A program made the position numbers and the translations under genes. From Thermomicrobium sp. CFH 73360 (GTDB taxonomy: Bacteria; Chloroflexota; Chloroflexia; Thermomicrobiales; Thermomicrobiaceae): DNA of 64,000 bases. Position 1 is the first letter of the stretch; every line of letters begins with the position of its first letter. The notes under the pieces were generated by a model. It was not told where the DNA came from. It did no database searches and worked only from the letters and a program-made list of their open reading frames with translations. The stretch lies in contig NZ_JAMSLS010000002.1 in the NCBI RefSeq assembly GCF_023806465.1, positions 62,001 to 126,000 on the forward strand, given 5' to 3'. Shown piece after piece: positions 38,029-47,647 of this stretch.

Positions 38029-39204
38029 TGGCTTGTCCTCGGCCAGCAGCGACCGACCCGCGGCGTGCGGTATTATCACCGCACGCGAACCGTTTGAATT
38101 GTCTCGCTCGGTCGCACGAACGTCGACCGAACCGATCCGCTCCAGCTCCTCAGCGATCTGCCGAAGACGCTGGGAGTTGATCGCGTAGTATTTCATCCCG
38201 TTGGCAGGCCGCACGGTGACAATTCCCGCGGCCTCGAGCATCGCCAGGTGGCGTGAGACGGCTGACTGGCTGATGCCCAACATGCCAACGATCTCTTGAG
38301 CGTACCGTTCGCCGTTCCGTAGAAGTTCAATGATTCGCAGGCGCGTTCCATCACCGAGTGCCCGGAGACCGGGCAGAAGATCCGGTGAGATCACCGAGCC
38401 TTCCGCTGGCTGCGTCGCCGCACTGGTGCGCTGGCAGTTGAAGTACAGGATCAGTTCTGGCGGGTAAAGGATGAATTGCACAAAGTTTCCCAAGTAATAG
38501 GACGGACTGAACGTGACCCGCTCAACGCGCGGGAGCGCCAGCTGCACTTCGTCCGGCAAGCGATGGCCACTCAGTTCCTCAAAGGCGTTCGCCACACTTG
38601 AGAAGGTGGTCGCCCGCGCTTGCCGTACTGCCCGGCGCATGACGGGCAAGGCACGCTCGAATTCCGCCGCGTAGAGCTCCCGCCAGAACCGCTCCAGCAA
38701 GCGAACGGTCCGCTCCTTGAGCTGTTCAGGTGCAAGCACGAGCCGGACCACTTCGTCGACATCCGCCCGCGTGATACCGGGCTCAAAGAACGCCCGCCAC
38801 ACAGCGGGATCATCCGACTCGGGGGGCACCTCGAGTACCCCGCGATCGAGGTAGACCCGCAACATGGCTTGAATTGCCATGCTCCGGTAGGCCCAGGCCG
38901 GGAGGCGCTTGAGGTGAGCCACGTATTCCTCGAACCCTGCCTCACGGTGTTCGGGCCGAAACGGATCAAACGACATCAGCAACTCTTCAACGTAGTACAG
39001 AAGCCGGCCCGAAAAACCGAGCAGCGTGTCGAGATCGTGTTCCCATTCGGCTCCGAGCGCTTTTCGCGCATCGACCAGCCAACGCTCGAATCGGCGCGTG
39101 TCCGTCGCCCGAAAGACCAGTGAGATCACAGAGGTCAAATCGAGCGGGACCGAAATCGCAATTTCGAGTTTGAGCGCCGGCCGGCCTACCAGCAGCTCAC
39201 CCAT
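38008..39204 (-). CDS. DUF5937-ArsR-type transcriptional regulator
   Basis: A 398-residue regulator. Residues about 5-270 match the helical N-terminal domain seen in DUF5937 proteins, presumably a ligand sensor. Residues about 285-350 are a winged helix of the ArsR type (LGDGTRLRIIELLRNGERYA, then MLGISQSAVSRHLAMLEAAGIV). ATG 39204 has AAGG very close by. A perfect palindrome lies directly after its -10 element, so it is likely autorepressed. The effector is unknown. Confidence 0.83.
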   Translation of the reverse strand: MGELLVGRPALKLEIAISVPLDLTSVISLVFRATDTRRFERWLVDARKALGAEWEHDLDTLLGFSGRLLYYVEELLMSFDPFRPEHREAGFEEYVAHLKRLPAWAYRSMAIQAMLRVYLDRGVLEVPPESDDPAVWRAFFEPGITRADVDEVVRLVLAPEQLKERTVRLLERFWRELYAAEFERALPVMRRAVRQARATTFSSVANAFEELSGHRLPDEVQLALPRVERVTFSPSYYLGNFVQFILYPPELILYFNCQRTSAATQPAEGSVISPDLLPGLRALGDGTRLRIIELLRNGERYAQEIVGMLGISQSAVSRHLAMLEAAGIVTVRPANGMKYYAINSQRLRQIAEELERIGSVDVRATERDNSNGSRAVIIPHAAGRSLLAEDKPPHPAVG

Positions 39205-39226
39205 ACCTTGCTGGCCCGGCCTCCTC

Positions 39227-39240
39227 GATATCGCGATATC
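39227..39240. promoter_or_regulatory. Operator palindrome of the ArsR-like gene
   Basis: GATATCGCGATATC is a perfect 14-base palindrome covering the predicted transcription start, immediately downstream of the -10 box. This is the classic position for autorepression. Confidence 0.7.
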
Positions 39241-39269
39241 ACAATACCATGGAATCGCCCCTCTGTCAA
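39241..39269 (-). promoter_or_regulatory. Promoter of the ArsR-like gene
   Basis: TTGACA (39264-39269) and TATTGT (39241-39246) with 17-base spacing on the minus strand, abutting the operator. From 39270 to 39570 I see no gene; CGGTCC/GGACCG is the only clear inverted repeat. Confidence 0.7.
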
Positions 39270-39570
39270 CCCGCCGTTGTTTCGTACCTGAACTCTTCCG
39301 TCGTCATCTCTCTGCCCGCGTCGCGTCGATCAGGTGCAGCAACATCCGACTCCCTACGAACACGTTTCGGCATTCGCCGCTTTGTTGTCTAGCATTGGTG
39401 ATAGCGTAGAAGCTGTCCCGCCCAAGACCGACAGGGTAGGACGGCCTGTTCTACTCCGCAAGCCTTCTTGCACCTCTCATGACTTCCCTCCTACACTCTC
39501 CGGCGCCGGTCCGCAGGGACACTGGACCGACGGGTTAGACGACTATTCTCGGAGTGGGGAGGAGGTACGC

Positions 39571-40735
39571 ACGCGACGCCACTGGTTTCGTCTTCTAGCT
39601 ACCACGTTCGCCCTTCCAACCAGCATACTGCTGGCAAGTTGAGGTGGCGCCCACACCACACCACCCCAGACAGCTGCTCCACCTACCCCGACACCAGCTC
39701 TGACAACATCACCATCACCGACCACCCCGCTCACACCGACTCCGGCCAGCACCCCGACGCCCATTCCGACCCCTACCACCACGAGCATGGTCAAGGCGCA
39801 GATCGCGCTTACCGCCAGCGACGCCGCCTTTCTCATTGCATTGCATCACGGGATGCTCCGCGATGCTGGGATCACGGTTGAACTCATCACTGCAACCTCG
39901 ATCCGGGGCAAGCACTGTCACTTCTCGGTGCTGGTCAACTCGACCTGGTTGGTGGCGGCATCAGCGCAGCTCTCGCCAACGGGCTCAAACAAGGGATCCC
40001 GCTCAAGATCGTTGTCGCAGAGACCGCAATCACCAAGAACTTCGGGAATTATCACGTCATCGGTGTGTCCAAGGTCGTTGCTGATGAGATCCGTACGGTG
40101 CCCGACCTGCGCGGAAAGACGATTGCGCTTGTGACCAGTTCTGGTGGTGACGTGCTGGAGACAAAGAAAGTTCTTGTTTCCCAAGGACTTACCACGTGCA
40201 AGTGCAAACGCTCCGTGCACCAGATGTTCCCACCGCCCTGCAAAACGGGGCGGTCGCCGCTGGATTTCTCATCGAGCCTTATGTGACGATCGCACTCGAG
40301 CAACTCGGCGCGGCAGTACCGCTGGTCACGGGTGAGGCGATCGTGAACGCAGCCGGCATCGGTCTGCCACTCAATGTGTTGACATTCGGCCCCCGTCGAC
40401 TCAACGATCGACCGCTCGCAGTGGCCTTCCTTACCGCTTATCTCCGCGGTGTCGCCTGCTACTCCGAGCGCATCGATGATCCCGCCAAGCGGCAAGAGAT
40501 TGCCGCAGTGCTCAAAGAGTACACCCCCCTCAGGGACGATCCGCTGTATGCCCGGATGACTTGGCCCCCGATTTCCCGTGATGGTCGTTTCGATCCCAAG
40601 TTCCTGGACGAGTATCAAGCGCTCTGGAACGAACTTGGGCAAACGCAGGGGACAGTCCCTTCGAGCGAACTTGTCGATTTCAGCTATCTCGAGAAGGCAG
40701 CAAAGCAGACAGGAGACCCACAGGCTGGAACGCGC
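39571..40735 (+). pseudogene. Broken ABC substrate-binding lipoprotein (NMT1/SsuA-like)
   Basis: Joined frames give a periplasmic binding protein of the nitrate/sulfonate/taurine type: signal peptide FRLLATTFALPTSILLAS, a Pro/Thr-rich spacer, KAQIALTASDAAFLIALHHG, then GAGQLDLVGGGISAALANG, GKTIALVTSSGGDVLETKK and NGAVAAGFLIEPYV. Lesions are: ACG where a start is expected after GGAGGAGG; TGA at 39640-39642, exactly where the lipobox cysteine belongs (LLAS-stop-GG); a frameshift near 39900-39915; and another near 40190. It probably once fed an importer, perhaps the one encoded at 48764-50421. Confidence 0.85.
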
Positions 40736-40751
40736 GAGGAGGATACCGCCG

Positions 40752-42109
40752 GTGATTGCAACACACATCGTTCGTCGACGCGGAGCGGAGCAGGAGATGC
40801 TCCGAGCCGATCTCTGCATCGTTGGCCATGTGCCGTCACCGCGGCTCGTCTGGGTCGACAGGTCATCCTGATCGACAGCGGCCCGTGGGTGGGCGAACAA
40901 GCCGGCGGCATCCCAATTGGGATAATCGCAGGACTCTACAGTGCTGCGCCTCCAGGAGGCACGGTGATCCTCTCTCCACTGTTCGCCGAAGAAATCCTCG
41001 CGCGACTCCAAGAGCGCACTGCCGCGTGGCAGATGTACTCTCGCCGAGCACGGACCGTGATCGTTGTCTATGACGAGGGAGAACTGGAACGAATCCTTGA
41101 GCACCTCCTCCAGGACTCCGGGCTGACAACAATCCTTGGGGCTACAGCATTCCACGCAAGCCGCGAGGGAGATCGCCTCACGACGGTCTCCCTCGCCACG
41201 CGTTTCGGGACGCTCCGAGTGGAGGCACCGTACTTCGTCGACGCGAGTGGAGATGCCGCCCTCACGTGGCTCGCTGGTGCAGCCTGCCGGGTCGCGCAAC
41301 GTCCGATCTATGGCACGCAAATCGCTGTGCTGCAGGGAGTTCGTCTCTTCCCCAACGATGACATCACCGCCATCGCGCGACGAGCCGAAGACCTTCTCCG
41401 GACTCAGGCAGACCGATACGGGCTGACACGGCGCGATTCCCGAGTCTTTCTCCTCCCACAGCGACAGCTTGCGGTACTCAATGCCACGCATCACCCGACC
41501 CCACTGGACCTCATCGCGTTCTGGCGCGCCGTCTGGCCTGCTCGTCAAGAAGCTGAGCAGGCTGCTCGACTCTTACAGTCCGAGTATCCCGACGTCTTTG
41601 GAGAGGCGCGCCTGCGTCGACTCGGTCACCCCGGCATCCGCCAGACACGCACGATTGTCGGTCGGTATTCACTCACCGCCGAAGATATCCGGCACGGTAA
41701 GCGCTTTCCTGTTGCCATCGCTCATGTCGCCTGGCCAATCGAACTCCACGATACGGCCGCGGATTATCTCTGGAAACCATTTTCCGACGGCCACTCGTAC
41801 ACGATCCCCTTTCGGGCACTCCAGCCGGCAGAACTCGACAATGTCCTCGCCATCGGTCGTTGCATCGACGCCGATCCCGTCGCGCTCTCAAGTGCCCGTG
41901 TCATGGGGCCGTGCATCGCGATGGGCGTGGCTGCAGCGCATGCCGTCGATCTCGTCCTTCAGTCACAAGCATCCCTGGATCGTCTCGACATGCGGAAGCT
42001 ACAGGAGCGGCTCCGCCGAAATCTCTTCGACCCCCACAGGATGAACAAAAACCCAGCGAGAACGTCCCTCTCAAGCTCGAGACCTGACAACATAGCTCCG
42101 CGATCCTGA
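40752..42109 (+). pseudogene. Frameshifted FAD-dependent oxidoreductase
   Basis: The N-terminal piece (GTG 40752, ending ADLCIVGH) and the long downstream piece (VTAARLGRQVILIDSGPW to the end) are in different frames. The join lies near 40825-40850, inside the dinucleotide-binding GxGxxG loop, which is destroyed. The rest resembles FAD-dependent oxidoreductases of the PF12831 type (YFVDASGDAALTWLAGA and IGRCIDADPVALSSARVMGPC). The long piece happens to be open in frame with the upstream binding-protein fragment, giving a false fusion. A sequencing error is possible, but lesions next door argue for real decay. Confidence 0.78.
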
Positions 42110-42414
42110 TACGTCATCCACCAACTCGTGTCGAGAGCGCACACCTCGCGGTGCTCACCTCACTCACGGTGCAGCGTCTCTTCGCCCACTGCGAGTTACC
42201 CCCACGACCTCCGGCGGCAACCTTGGGCGAGGCATCACGCCGAAATGTTCACCAATGAAAGATGACACTGGCGGTTTCAGTAACGTGGTTCCCTTTCCGT
42301 TCAACATAGCGGAACTTATCAGTTGAAGTAGTCATCCGACACCTCGTACACTTTCATTGGGACCCGCAGAGGAAGCGAGCTTCGACCAAGGGCAGCGAGC
42401 CACGGAGGTTTACG
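42110..42414. other. Regulatory gap before the monooxygenase gene
   Basis: Contains an inverted repeat TTCCG-N10-CGGAA (42295-42314) just upstream of the predicted promoter, a possible operator. No gene is seen. Confidence 0.45.
42323..42352 (+). promoter_or_regulatory. Predicted promoter of the aromatic hydroxylase gene
   Basis: TTGAAG (42323-42328) and TACACT (42347-42352) are 18 bases apart, about 60 bases before the ATG. Confidence 0.5.
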
Positions 42415-43971
42415 ATGGCACAGATGGTGGCGACGCAACCATTCACTGGTGAAGAATATTTAGAGAGTCTACGTGATGGTCGGGAAGTCTACGTCTACGG
42501 TGAGCGGGTCAAGGATGTCACGACGCACCCGGCATTTCGTAATGCCGCACGGATGGTTGCCCGGCTCTACGATGCGCTGCATGATCCGGCGAAAAAGGAC
42601 ATCCTGACCGTTGAGACCGATACCGGCAACGGCAGCTTTACTCATGCGTTCTTTCGCGCTCCACGCTCCGCCGAAGATCTCGTGAGGGCACGTGACGCCA
42701 TCGCCGAGTGGGCCCGGATGACCTACGGCTGGCTGGGCCGCAGCCCAGACTACAAGGCGAGCTTCCTTGGTACTCTGGGTGCCAATGCCCCCTTCTATGA
42801 ACCGTTCAGCGAAAATGCCCGCCGCTGGTATCGCCTCGGGCAAGAGCGAGTTCTCTATTGGAATCATGCAATTGTGAACCCACCAGTTGATCGCAACCGG
42901 CCACCTGACGAAGTGGGCGATGTCTATATGCACGTTGAGCGAGAGACTGATGGCGGAATCTACGTCTCTGGTGCCAAGGTTGTGGCGACCGGATCGGTTC
43001 TCACTCACTACAACTTCATCGCTCACTATGGTCCACTGCCGATCAAAGACAAGAAGTTTGCACTCATCTTCACCGTCCCGATGGACGCCCCGGGTGTGAA
43101 GCTAATTAGCCGTCCCAGCTATGAGTACACTGCCGCAGTCATGGGGAGCCCTTGGGACTATCCGCTCTCCAGCCGCCTAGATGAGAACGATGCAGTGTTC
43201 ATCTTTGACAATGTCTTCGTCCCCTGGGAGAATGTCTTTGTCTACGGTGATGTTGACAAGGTGAATAACTTCTTCCCGGCCTCCGGCTTCATCCCACGCT
43301 TCACCTTGCATGGCTGTACCCGCTTTGCCGTCAAGCTCGATTTTATCTCCGGTGTCTTGCTCAAGGCGATTGCAGCCACCGGGGTCAAGGAATACCGTGG
43401 GGTGCAAGCTCAGGTCGGTGAGGTCATTGCATGGCGTAACATCTTCTGGGCCATTACTGACGCTATGTGCCGGAATCCGATTCCTTGGACCGATGGCTAT
43501 GTCCATCCCAACCTCGAGTACGGGATGGCCTACCGCGTCCTTGCTCCCACTGCATGGTCTCGTGTCCGCCAGATCATCTTGGACAACATCGCAAGCGGGC
43601 TGGTCTATCTCCCCAGCCACGCCCTCGACTTTAAGAATCCTGCGGAGCGCCCCTACCTGGAGAAGTATGTCCGCGGGACAGGAATGGACGCCCATGATCG
43701 CGTCAAGCTCATGAAGCTTCTCTACGACTCCACGATCAGCGAGTTCGCTGGTCGCCACGAGCTCTACGAACGCAACTATGCGGGTAACCACGAGAACATC
43801 CGCCTGGAGACGCTGATTGTGGCCGAAGCCGTTGGAACTGCCGAGCGAATGCGCGGGTTCGCGGAGCAGTGCATGGCCGAATATGACCTCGACGGCTGGC
43901 TGGTGTCAGATCTTTTCAATAACGATGACGTGAGCTGGGTCCTGAAGCGCTTTACCGAACAACAAGGGTAA
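42415..43971 (+). CDS. 4-hydroxyphenylacetate 3-hydroxylase-family flavin monooxygenase
   Basis: A 518-residue HpaB-type oxygenase that uses reduced FAD to hydroxylate a phenolic ring. Typical segments are [19 protein letters not shown] at the N-terminus, [13 protein letters not shown], then [33 protein letters not shown] and LPSHALDF. The acyl-CoA-dehydrogenase-like fold is expected. The flavin reductase partner (HpaC) is not encoded nearby. It pairs with the downstream ring-cleavage dioxygenase, suggesting ortho-hydroxylation of a phenol to a catechol before cleavage; the natural substrate is unknown. GGAGG precedes the ATG. Confidence 0.9.
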   Translation: MAQMVATQPFTGEEYLESLRDGREVYVYGERVKDVTTHPAFRNAARMVARLYDALHDPAKKDILTVETDTGNGSFTHAFFRAPRSAEDLVRARDAIAEWARMTYGWLGRSPDYKASFLGTLGANAPFYEPFSENARRWYRLGQERVLYWNHAIVNPPVDRNRPPDEVGDVYMHVERETDGGIYVSGAKVVATGSVLTHYNFIAHYGPLPIKDKKFALIFTVPMDAPGVKLISRPSYEYTAAVMGSPWDYPLSSRLDENDAVFIFDNVFVPWENVFVYGDVDKVNNFFPASGFIPRFTLHGCTRFAVKLDFISGVLLKAIAATGVKEYRGVQAQVGEVIAWRNIFWAITDAMCRNPIPWTDGYVHPNLEYGMAYRVLAPTAWSRVRQIILDNIASGLVYLPSHALDFKNPAERPYLEKYVRGTGMDAHDRVKLMKLLYDSTISEFAGRHELYERNYAGNHENIRLETLIVAEAVGTAERMRGFAEQCMAEYDLDGWLVSDLFNNDDVSWVLKRFTEQQG

Positions 43972-43990
43972 TGAACGGGGACATCGGATC

Positions 43991-44024
43991 GGGCAGGCGG
44001 TCTTCGCGGGTCTCCCGCTTGTCC
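43991..44024 (+). repeat. Hairpin with conserved loop, copy 1
   Basis: Stem GGGCAGGCGG with CCGCTTGTCC (two G-U pairs), loop TCTTCGCGGGTCTC. The loop recurs with 12 of 14 identical bases in the hairpin at 44137-44178, although the stems differ. Confidence 0.65.
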
Positions 44025-44047
44025 GGTCTGGTTCCGAAGGAGGCTCG

Positions 44048-44113
44048 ATGCCGAAGCAGCGGGATCGGCACCCTAAGGGCGGGATGGCCCTGATCAGAGT
44101 GTCGTCAGCATGA
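44048..44113 (+). CDS. Possible 21-residue leader peptide
   Basis: An ATG with an ideal GAAGGAGG site begins a 21-codon frame (MPKQRDRHPKGGMALIRVSS plus one Ala). Its stop overlaps another ATG at 44110. A GTCGTC/GACGAC hairpin (44101-44120) covers the stop. It lies between the two conserved-loop hairpins. A regulatory role in expression of the dioxygenase is a guess. Confidence 0.4.
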   Translation: MPKQRDRHPKGGMALIRVSSA

Positions 44114-44136
44114 AGACGACATCAACTGACAACACA

Positions 44137-44178
44137 GATCAGGCGGGCAGTCTCGGCGGGTCTCCTGCACGCCTGATC
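44137..44178 (+). repeat. Hairpin with conserved loop, copy 2
   Basis: Stem GATCAGGCG with CGCCTGATC, inner stem GCAG/CTGC, loop TCTCGGCGGGTCTC. The loop is nearly identical to that of copy 1 while the stem sequences are unrelated, which suggests a selected RNA element. Confidence 0.65.
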
Positions 44179-44275
44179 ACGGGAGGTGAGAAAACGGGGA
44201 GCGGGCTCGGTACCCATGGTCGAGAGCCTCGGTTCGCATGGAAGAGGATGCGGTGGCAAAACGGGAGGGAATCCG

Positions 44276-45271
44276 ATGAGCACGAACGGTTATCCTGAAC
44301 CCATCTTCGACGTCGCTCAGCTGGCTCATGTCGAGATCTATACACCCGACATGGACGGCACACTCTGGTTCTTCAAGGAACTCATTGGGCTCGAGGAGAC
44401 CGAGCGACACGGTGATTCAGTCTATCTCCGAGCCTACGAAGACTGGTACCACCACACGCTCAAAGTGACCAAGCGGGAAAAGCCTGGGCTGGGACATGTC
44501 GCCTGGCGTACCACTTCACCGCAGGCCCTTGAGCGGCGCGTGAGGGCACTCGAGGAAGCAGGTCTTGGTGATGGATGGATCGAGGGAGAACGTGGCCACG
44601 GTCGGGCCTATCGTTTCCACACGCCTGACGGCCATCCGATGGAGCTCCTCTGGGACGTCGAGTACTACAAGACGCCCGCTGAGGCAAAGACGAAGCTGGT
44701 TAACCGACCCCAACGTCGGCCACTGCGCGGCGTTCCCGTGCGCCGTATTGACCACGTGAATCTCCTGGCCAGTGACGTCACGCAGAATAAGCAGTTCCTG
44801 ATGGATGTGCTCGGTTTCCGTCTCCGCGAGCACATCTTGCTCAACAATGGACGTGAGGCAGGCGCGTGGCTCTCCGTGAGTCCGCTGGTCCATGAGATCG
44901 CCTTTATGATGGACCAGGCTGGTGGCAAGGGTCGCCTCCATCACGTCTGCTACTGGTACGGTTATGTCCAGCACCTCTCCGATATCGCTGACATCTTTAG
45001 TGAGGTTGGGATCAAGATTGAGGCTGGCCCCGGCAAGCATGGTATTTCCCAGGCATATTTCATGTATGTCATTGAACCGGGTGGCAACCGTGTCGAACTC
45101 TTCGGTGACGCTGGATACTTGATCTTCGATCCCGCCTGGCAACCGATCACGTGGCGCGAGGAAGAGCTCGACAAGGGCATCATCTGGTTCGGTTCGCCCT
45201 TGCCCGCCGAGTTCTTCCTCTACGGGACCCCGCCGATCGAGGTCGCCGAACCCGCCCGCGCCGACGACTAA
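44276..45271 (+). CDS. Extradiol (VOC-fold) ring-cleavage dioxygenase
   Basis: A 331-residue type I extradiol dioxygenase with two vicinal-oxygen-chelate domains. The N-terminal domain (about 15-130) starts at [11 protein letters not shown]; the catalytic domain (about 150-300) has the metal triad in [18 protein letters not shown] and NRVELFGD. It should open a catechol next to the hydroxyl pair, fitting the upstream hydroxylase. It resembles catechol 2,3-dioxygenase and 3,4-dihydroxyphenylacetate dioxygenase. ATG 44276 has GGGAGGG upstream. Confidence 0.9.
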   Translation: MSTNGYPEPIFDVAQLAHVEIYTPDMDGTLWFFKELIGLEETERHGDSVYLRAYEDWYHHTLKVTKREKPGLGHVAWRTTSPQALERRVRALEEAGLGDGWIEGERGHGRAYRFHTPDGHPMELLWDVEYYKTPAEAKTKLVNRPQRRPLRGVPVRRIDHVNLLASDVTQNKQFLMDVLGFRLREHILLNNGREAGAWLSVSPLVHEIAFMMDQAGGKGRLHHVCYWYGYVQHLSDIADIFSEVGIKIEAGPGKHGISQAYFMYVIEPGGNRVELFGDAGYLIFDPAWQPITWREEELDKGIIWFGSPLPAEFFLYGTPPIEVAEPARADD

Positions 45272-45292
45272 GTGCTCCAGTGTGAACGCTGT

Positions 45293-45333
45293 CCCGCTCA
45301 CCCGCCCAAAACGGGTGAGCGGGCGGCTTTCCT
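45293..45333 (+). terminator. Terminator after the dioxygenase gene
   Basis: A 12-bp stem (CCCGCTCACCCG/CGGGTGAGCGGG) with a 7-base loop is followed by CGGCTTTCCTTCT. Confidence 0.8.
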
Positions 45334-45414
45334 TCTGCGCCCAGTTGCGCTACAGTGAGATCTGCCACCCTAGTGAGGTGGCGCTTCGCCATCACGCACT
45401 GGAGGGTCTGTCAG

Positions 45415-45627
45415 ATGCCGATGTTGGAGATTATCGTCGCGCGTGCGGAGCCACTCAAGCTCGAACAAAAGCGGGCATTTGCTCGAGAGGCAGTCGAAAT
45501 CTTCCGGACAGTCCTCGGTACGCCACCAGGCCGCTTGCGCCTGGCGTTTTACGAACTCCGGCCCGAAGACAGCCTCGGCCTTCTGGAAGAACCTGACCCG
45601 GCGCCTCAGTCCGACTCGGCCGGCTAG
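45415..45627 (+). CDS. 4-oxalocrotonate tautomerase-family protein
   Basis: A 70-residue protein starting MPMLEIIVARAEP, so removal of Met exposes the catalytic N-terminal Pro. The single beta-alpha-beta unit (KRAFAREAVEIFRTVLG, then RLRLAFYEL) matches the tautomerase superfamily, including a conserved arginine zone. Such enzymes isomerise 2-hydroxymuconate products of extradiol cleavage, which fits the neighbours. GGAGGG precedes the ATG. It lies behind a terminator, so it needs its own promoter; I see none that is convincing. Confidence 0.82.
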   Translation: MPMLEIIVARAEPLKLEQKRAFAREAVEIFRTVLGTPPGRLRLAFYELRPEDSLGLLEEPDPAPQSDSAG

Positions 45628-45901
45628 GCCATGAGCCCAGTTCTACAAACCTTTGTCGCTGCTCTCTTCACGCTTATTCTCCCTACTGAACTCTCGAGCA
45701 GGTGCCAGGAAGAATCTTGGTCAGCCCTATCGGAACGACTACCGCTCTTGGCGTCGCAGTGCATTATCTGACTTCGACCGCCTTCGTCGACCAAGCCTCT
45801 GGACCGCGGCAGGACTACCCCGCAACGCGCCGCCAGCGGCTGCAACGAAGGCCAAGCATCGGATAGGCGGTCAGATCGCCCACAAGGCTGCTTTAACACG
45901 T

Positions 45902-47581
45902 TCAACCCCGTTCAACAACCGGCACAACAAGAGACGAATCGTATGGGCCACCACTGAGCACAAGATGCCGCCCTCGATTAACCGTGGCTTCGTGCCGCGC
46001 ATAAACCCGTCCCGGTGGGTACTCCTGGATATCGCGTCCTTGAACAATGAGGCGCAAAGTCTCACCCGCCTCGAACCGCGTTCCCGAGGGCCAGATTTCG
46101 ATATCGACCGCGACTGGCTCACCAGGCCGCAGCTTCTCTTCCTGTTCGTGTCGGTGAAACGGCTGCAGCTCCGTTGAGCGCACCGGGTCGAGCGCGCGGT
46201 GTGAGGCACGTAGCCAGCCGAGCGCCACAGGGCCATCATCGAACTGGGCATAGTGCGGGAAGGTGACGAGCTGGCCATCGCGGTCCAGCTTCTGGATTCC
46301 GACAAAGAGATCGGCATCGTCACTATCGAGTGCAGCCACCCAGAGGTGCAGTCGCATCGGCCCAACCAGCTCGACCGGCTCACTGAAACGGTAGTCGCAA
46401 ACAAGGCGCCCAAGCGGCTGCCGTCGCCGGTCGACACCCCCACTTGTCGCGAGATACCAGCGTGTCAAGACTTCACTTGGTTGCCGCTCTGTGAGGAGCC
46501 CGCGTTCGACGTCGAGAAACAGGACGTACGCTCTTGTCTCGGGAATTGGCCAAGCCTCGAACGCACGCCATTCACCTGCGGTTCCTTTTGCCCGGATGAA
46601 CACCCGGACAGCCGGCCATTCATCCACTTCGGTCGCGCGTCCTTTCAAGAATTTCTCGAAGAAGGCAAGCTGGCGCAGGCGACTTTCCAGGCGATAGTAG
46701 TATGCCCATTTCTTCTCGCCGTGTACTTCAAGCCATTTCTGTTGAGAACCAATTCGCTTGAATCCCTCCAGCGTTCCACGCGTGTGCAGTCCATGATCCG
46801 TCCAGCTGGCAACAACGTACGCGGGAATACGGATGTGTTCGAGTGCGGCCGCTTTGGATGCCCAAAAGGCATCGAACAGGGGATGCTCCTGCGTCTCGGT
46901 GAAGAGATCCTCCACCAGGCGTGAGCCGACCGGAAGACGTTGCAATGTCCAATACGGCCAAAACCACGTCTCTGGAATGCCACCATGAAAGGCAAACTCG
47001 CGATACGTATCGGACCACCCCTCCCAAGGATTGATCGCCGCCAGATGCGGGGGTTCCAGTGCTGCGACACGCCACTGAAAATTGGCAAGATACGAGACAC
47101 CCGTCATACCGACGCGGCCTGTGCACCACGGTCGCCGCGCGATCCACTCGATTGTGTCGTAACAGTCCTGCGCCTCCTGTTCTGAGATGAACGTGGCCAC
47201 CCCTTCTGAATACCAGACCCCGCGAGGATTCACGTTCACGACCGCATACCCTTGCGGTACCCAGAAGTTCGGATCCGGTCCCTCGAACATCGCATAGGGT
47301 CCGACGTCCTCCTCGCGCACACCAGCTGCGGGAAAGGCCCGGACCAAGTACTGGAGTGTTCCCTCATGTTTCCCGTACGGTCCCCACGCCAACAGGGCAG
47401 GCACTGGATCACCCGAAACCGGCCGGAAAACATCCGCGTAGATGCGTGTACCATCCCGCAATGGGATTGCCACGTCTCGTTCGATCAGCATATCGCCCTC
47501 GACCGTGCGACTCGGTGCAGGGCCGTGGATGCCTACGGTTTCCGGACGGTAGAAGGGTTCCATGAAACGGTATGGACCCAT
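45902..47581 (-). CDS. CocE/NonD-family alpha/beta hydrolase
   Basis: A 559-residue enzyme of the Xaa-Pro dipeptidyl-peptidase/cocaine esterase family. The N-terminal alpha/beta domain has DGTRIYADVFRP and the nucleophile in GMTGVSYLANF (Ser near 155); the acid lies in ASWTDHGLH, and a C-terminal jelly-roll domain contains DADLFVGIQKL and HEATVNRGRH. Family members cleave esters and acyl bonds. ATG 47581 has GGAAGGGG upstream. It is the last gene of the leftward importer operon, 66 bases after the amidohydrolase. Confidence 0.88.
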   Translation of the reverse strand: MGPYRFMEPFYRPETVGIHGPAPSRTVEGDMLIERDVAIPLRDGTRIYADVFRPVSGDPVPALLAWGPYGKHEGTLQYLVRAFPAAGVREEDVGPYAMFEGPDPNFWVPQGYAVVNVNPRGVWYSEGVATFISEQEAQDCYDTIEWIARRPWCTGRVGMTGVSYLANFQWRVAALEPPHLAAINPWEGWSDTYREFAFHGGIPETWFWPYWTLQRLPVGSRLVEDLFTETQEHPLFDAFWASKAAALEHIRIPAYVVASWTDHGLHTRGTLEGFKRIGSQQKWLEVHGEKKWAYYYRLESRLRQLAFFEKFLKGRATEVDEWPAVRVFIRAKGTAGEWRAFEAWPIPETRAYVLFLDVERGLLTERQPSEVLTRWYLATSGGVDRRRQPLGRLVCDYRFSEPVELVGPMRLHLWVAALDSDDADLFVGIQKLDRDGQLVTFPHYAQFDDGPVALGWLRASHRALDPVRSTELQPFHRHEQEEKLRPGEPVAVDIEIWPSGTRFEAGETLRLIVQGRDIQEYPPGRVYARHEATVNRGRHLVLSGGPYDSSLVVPVVERG

Positions 47582-47647
47582 TACTGTCCCCTTCCGTTGG
47601 GAACGCATACGGGCTTGGATGAACCACCCAATGCGACCGCCCCGCCG

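Noticed and set aside
39640..39642. TGA at the lipobox cysteine read as selenocysteine
   Set aside because: The same gene has two further frameshifts, and I noticed no selenocysteine insertion element; decay is simpler.
40052..41548. 498-codon minus-strand frame
   Set aside because: It is antisense to the binding-protein and oxidoreductase pseudogenes, has no family likeness and mirrors their codon pattern.
40196..42109. A single 637-residue fusion of a binding protein and an FAD oxidoreductase
   Set aside because: Each half lacks its true N-terminus in this frame and continues in another frame upstream; the fusion is an accident of two frameshifted genes.
44110..44298. 62-codon frame overlapping the leader-peptide stop and dioxygenase start
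   Set aside because: It overlaps the confident dioxygenase start, crosses a hairpin, and has unconvincing composition.
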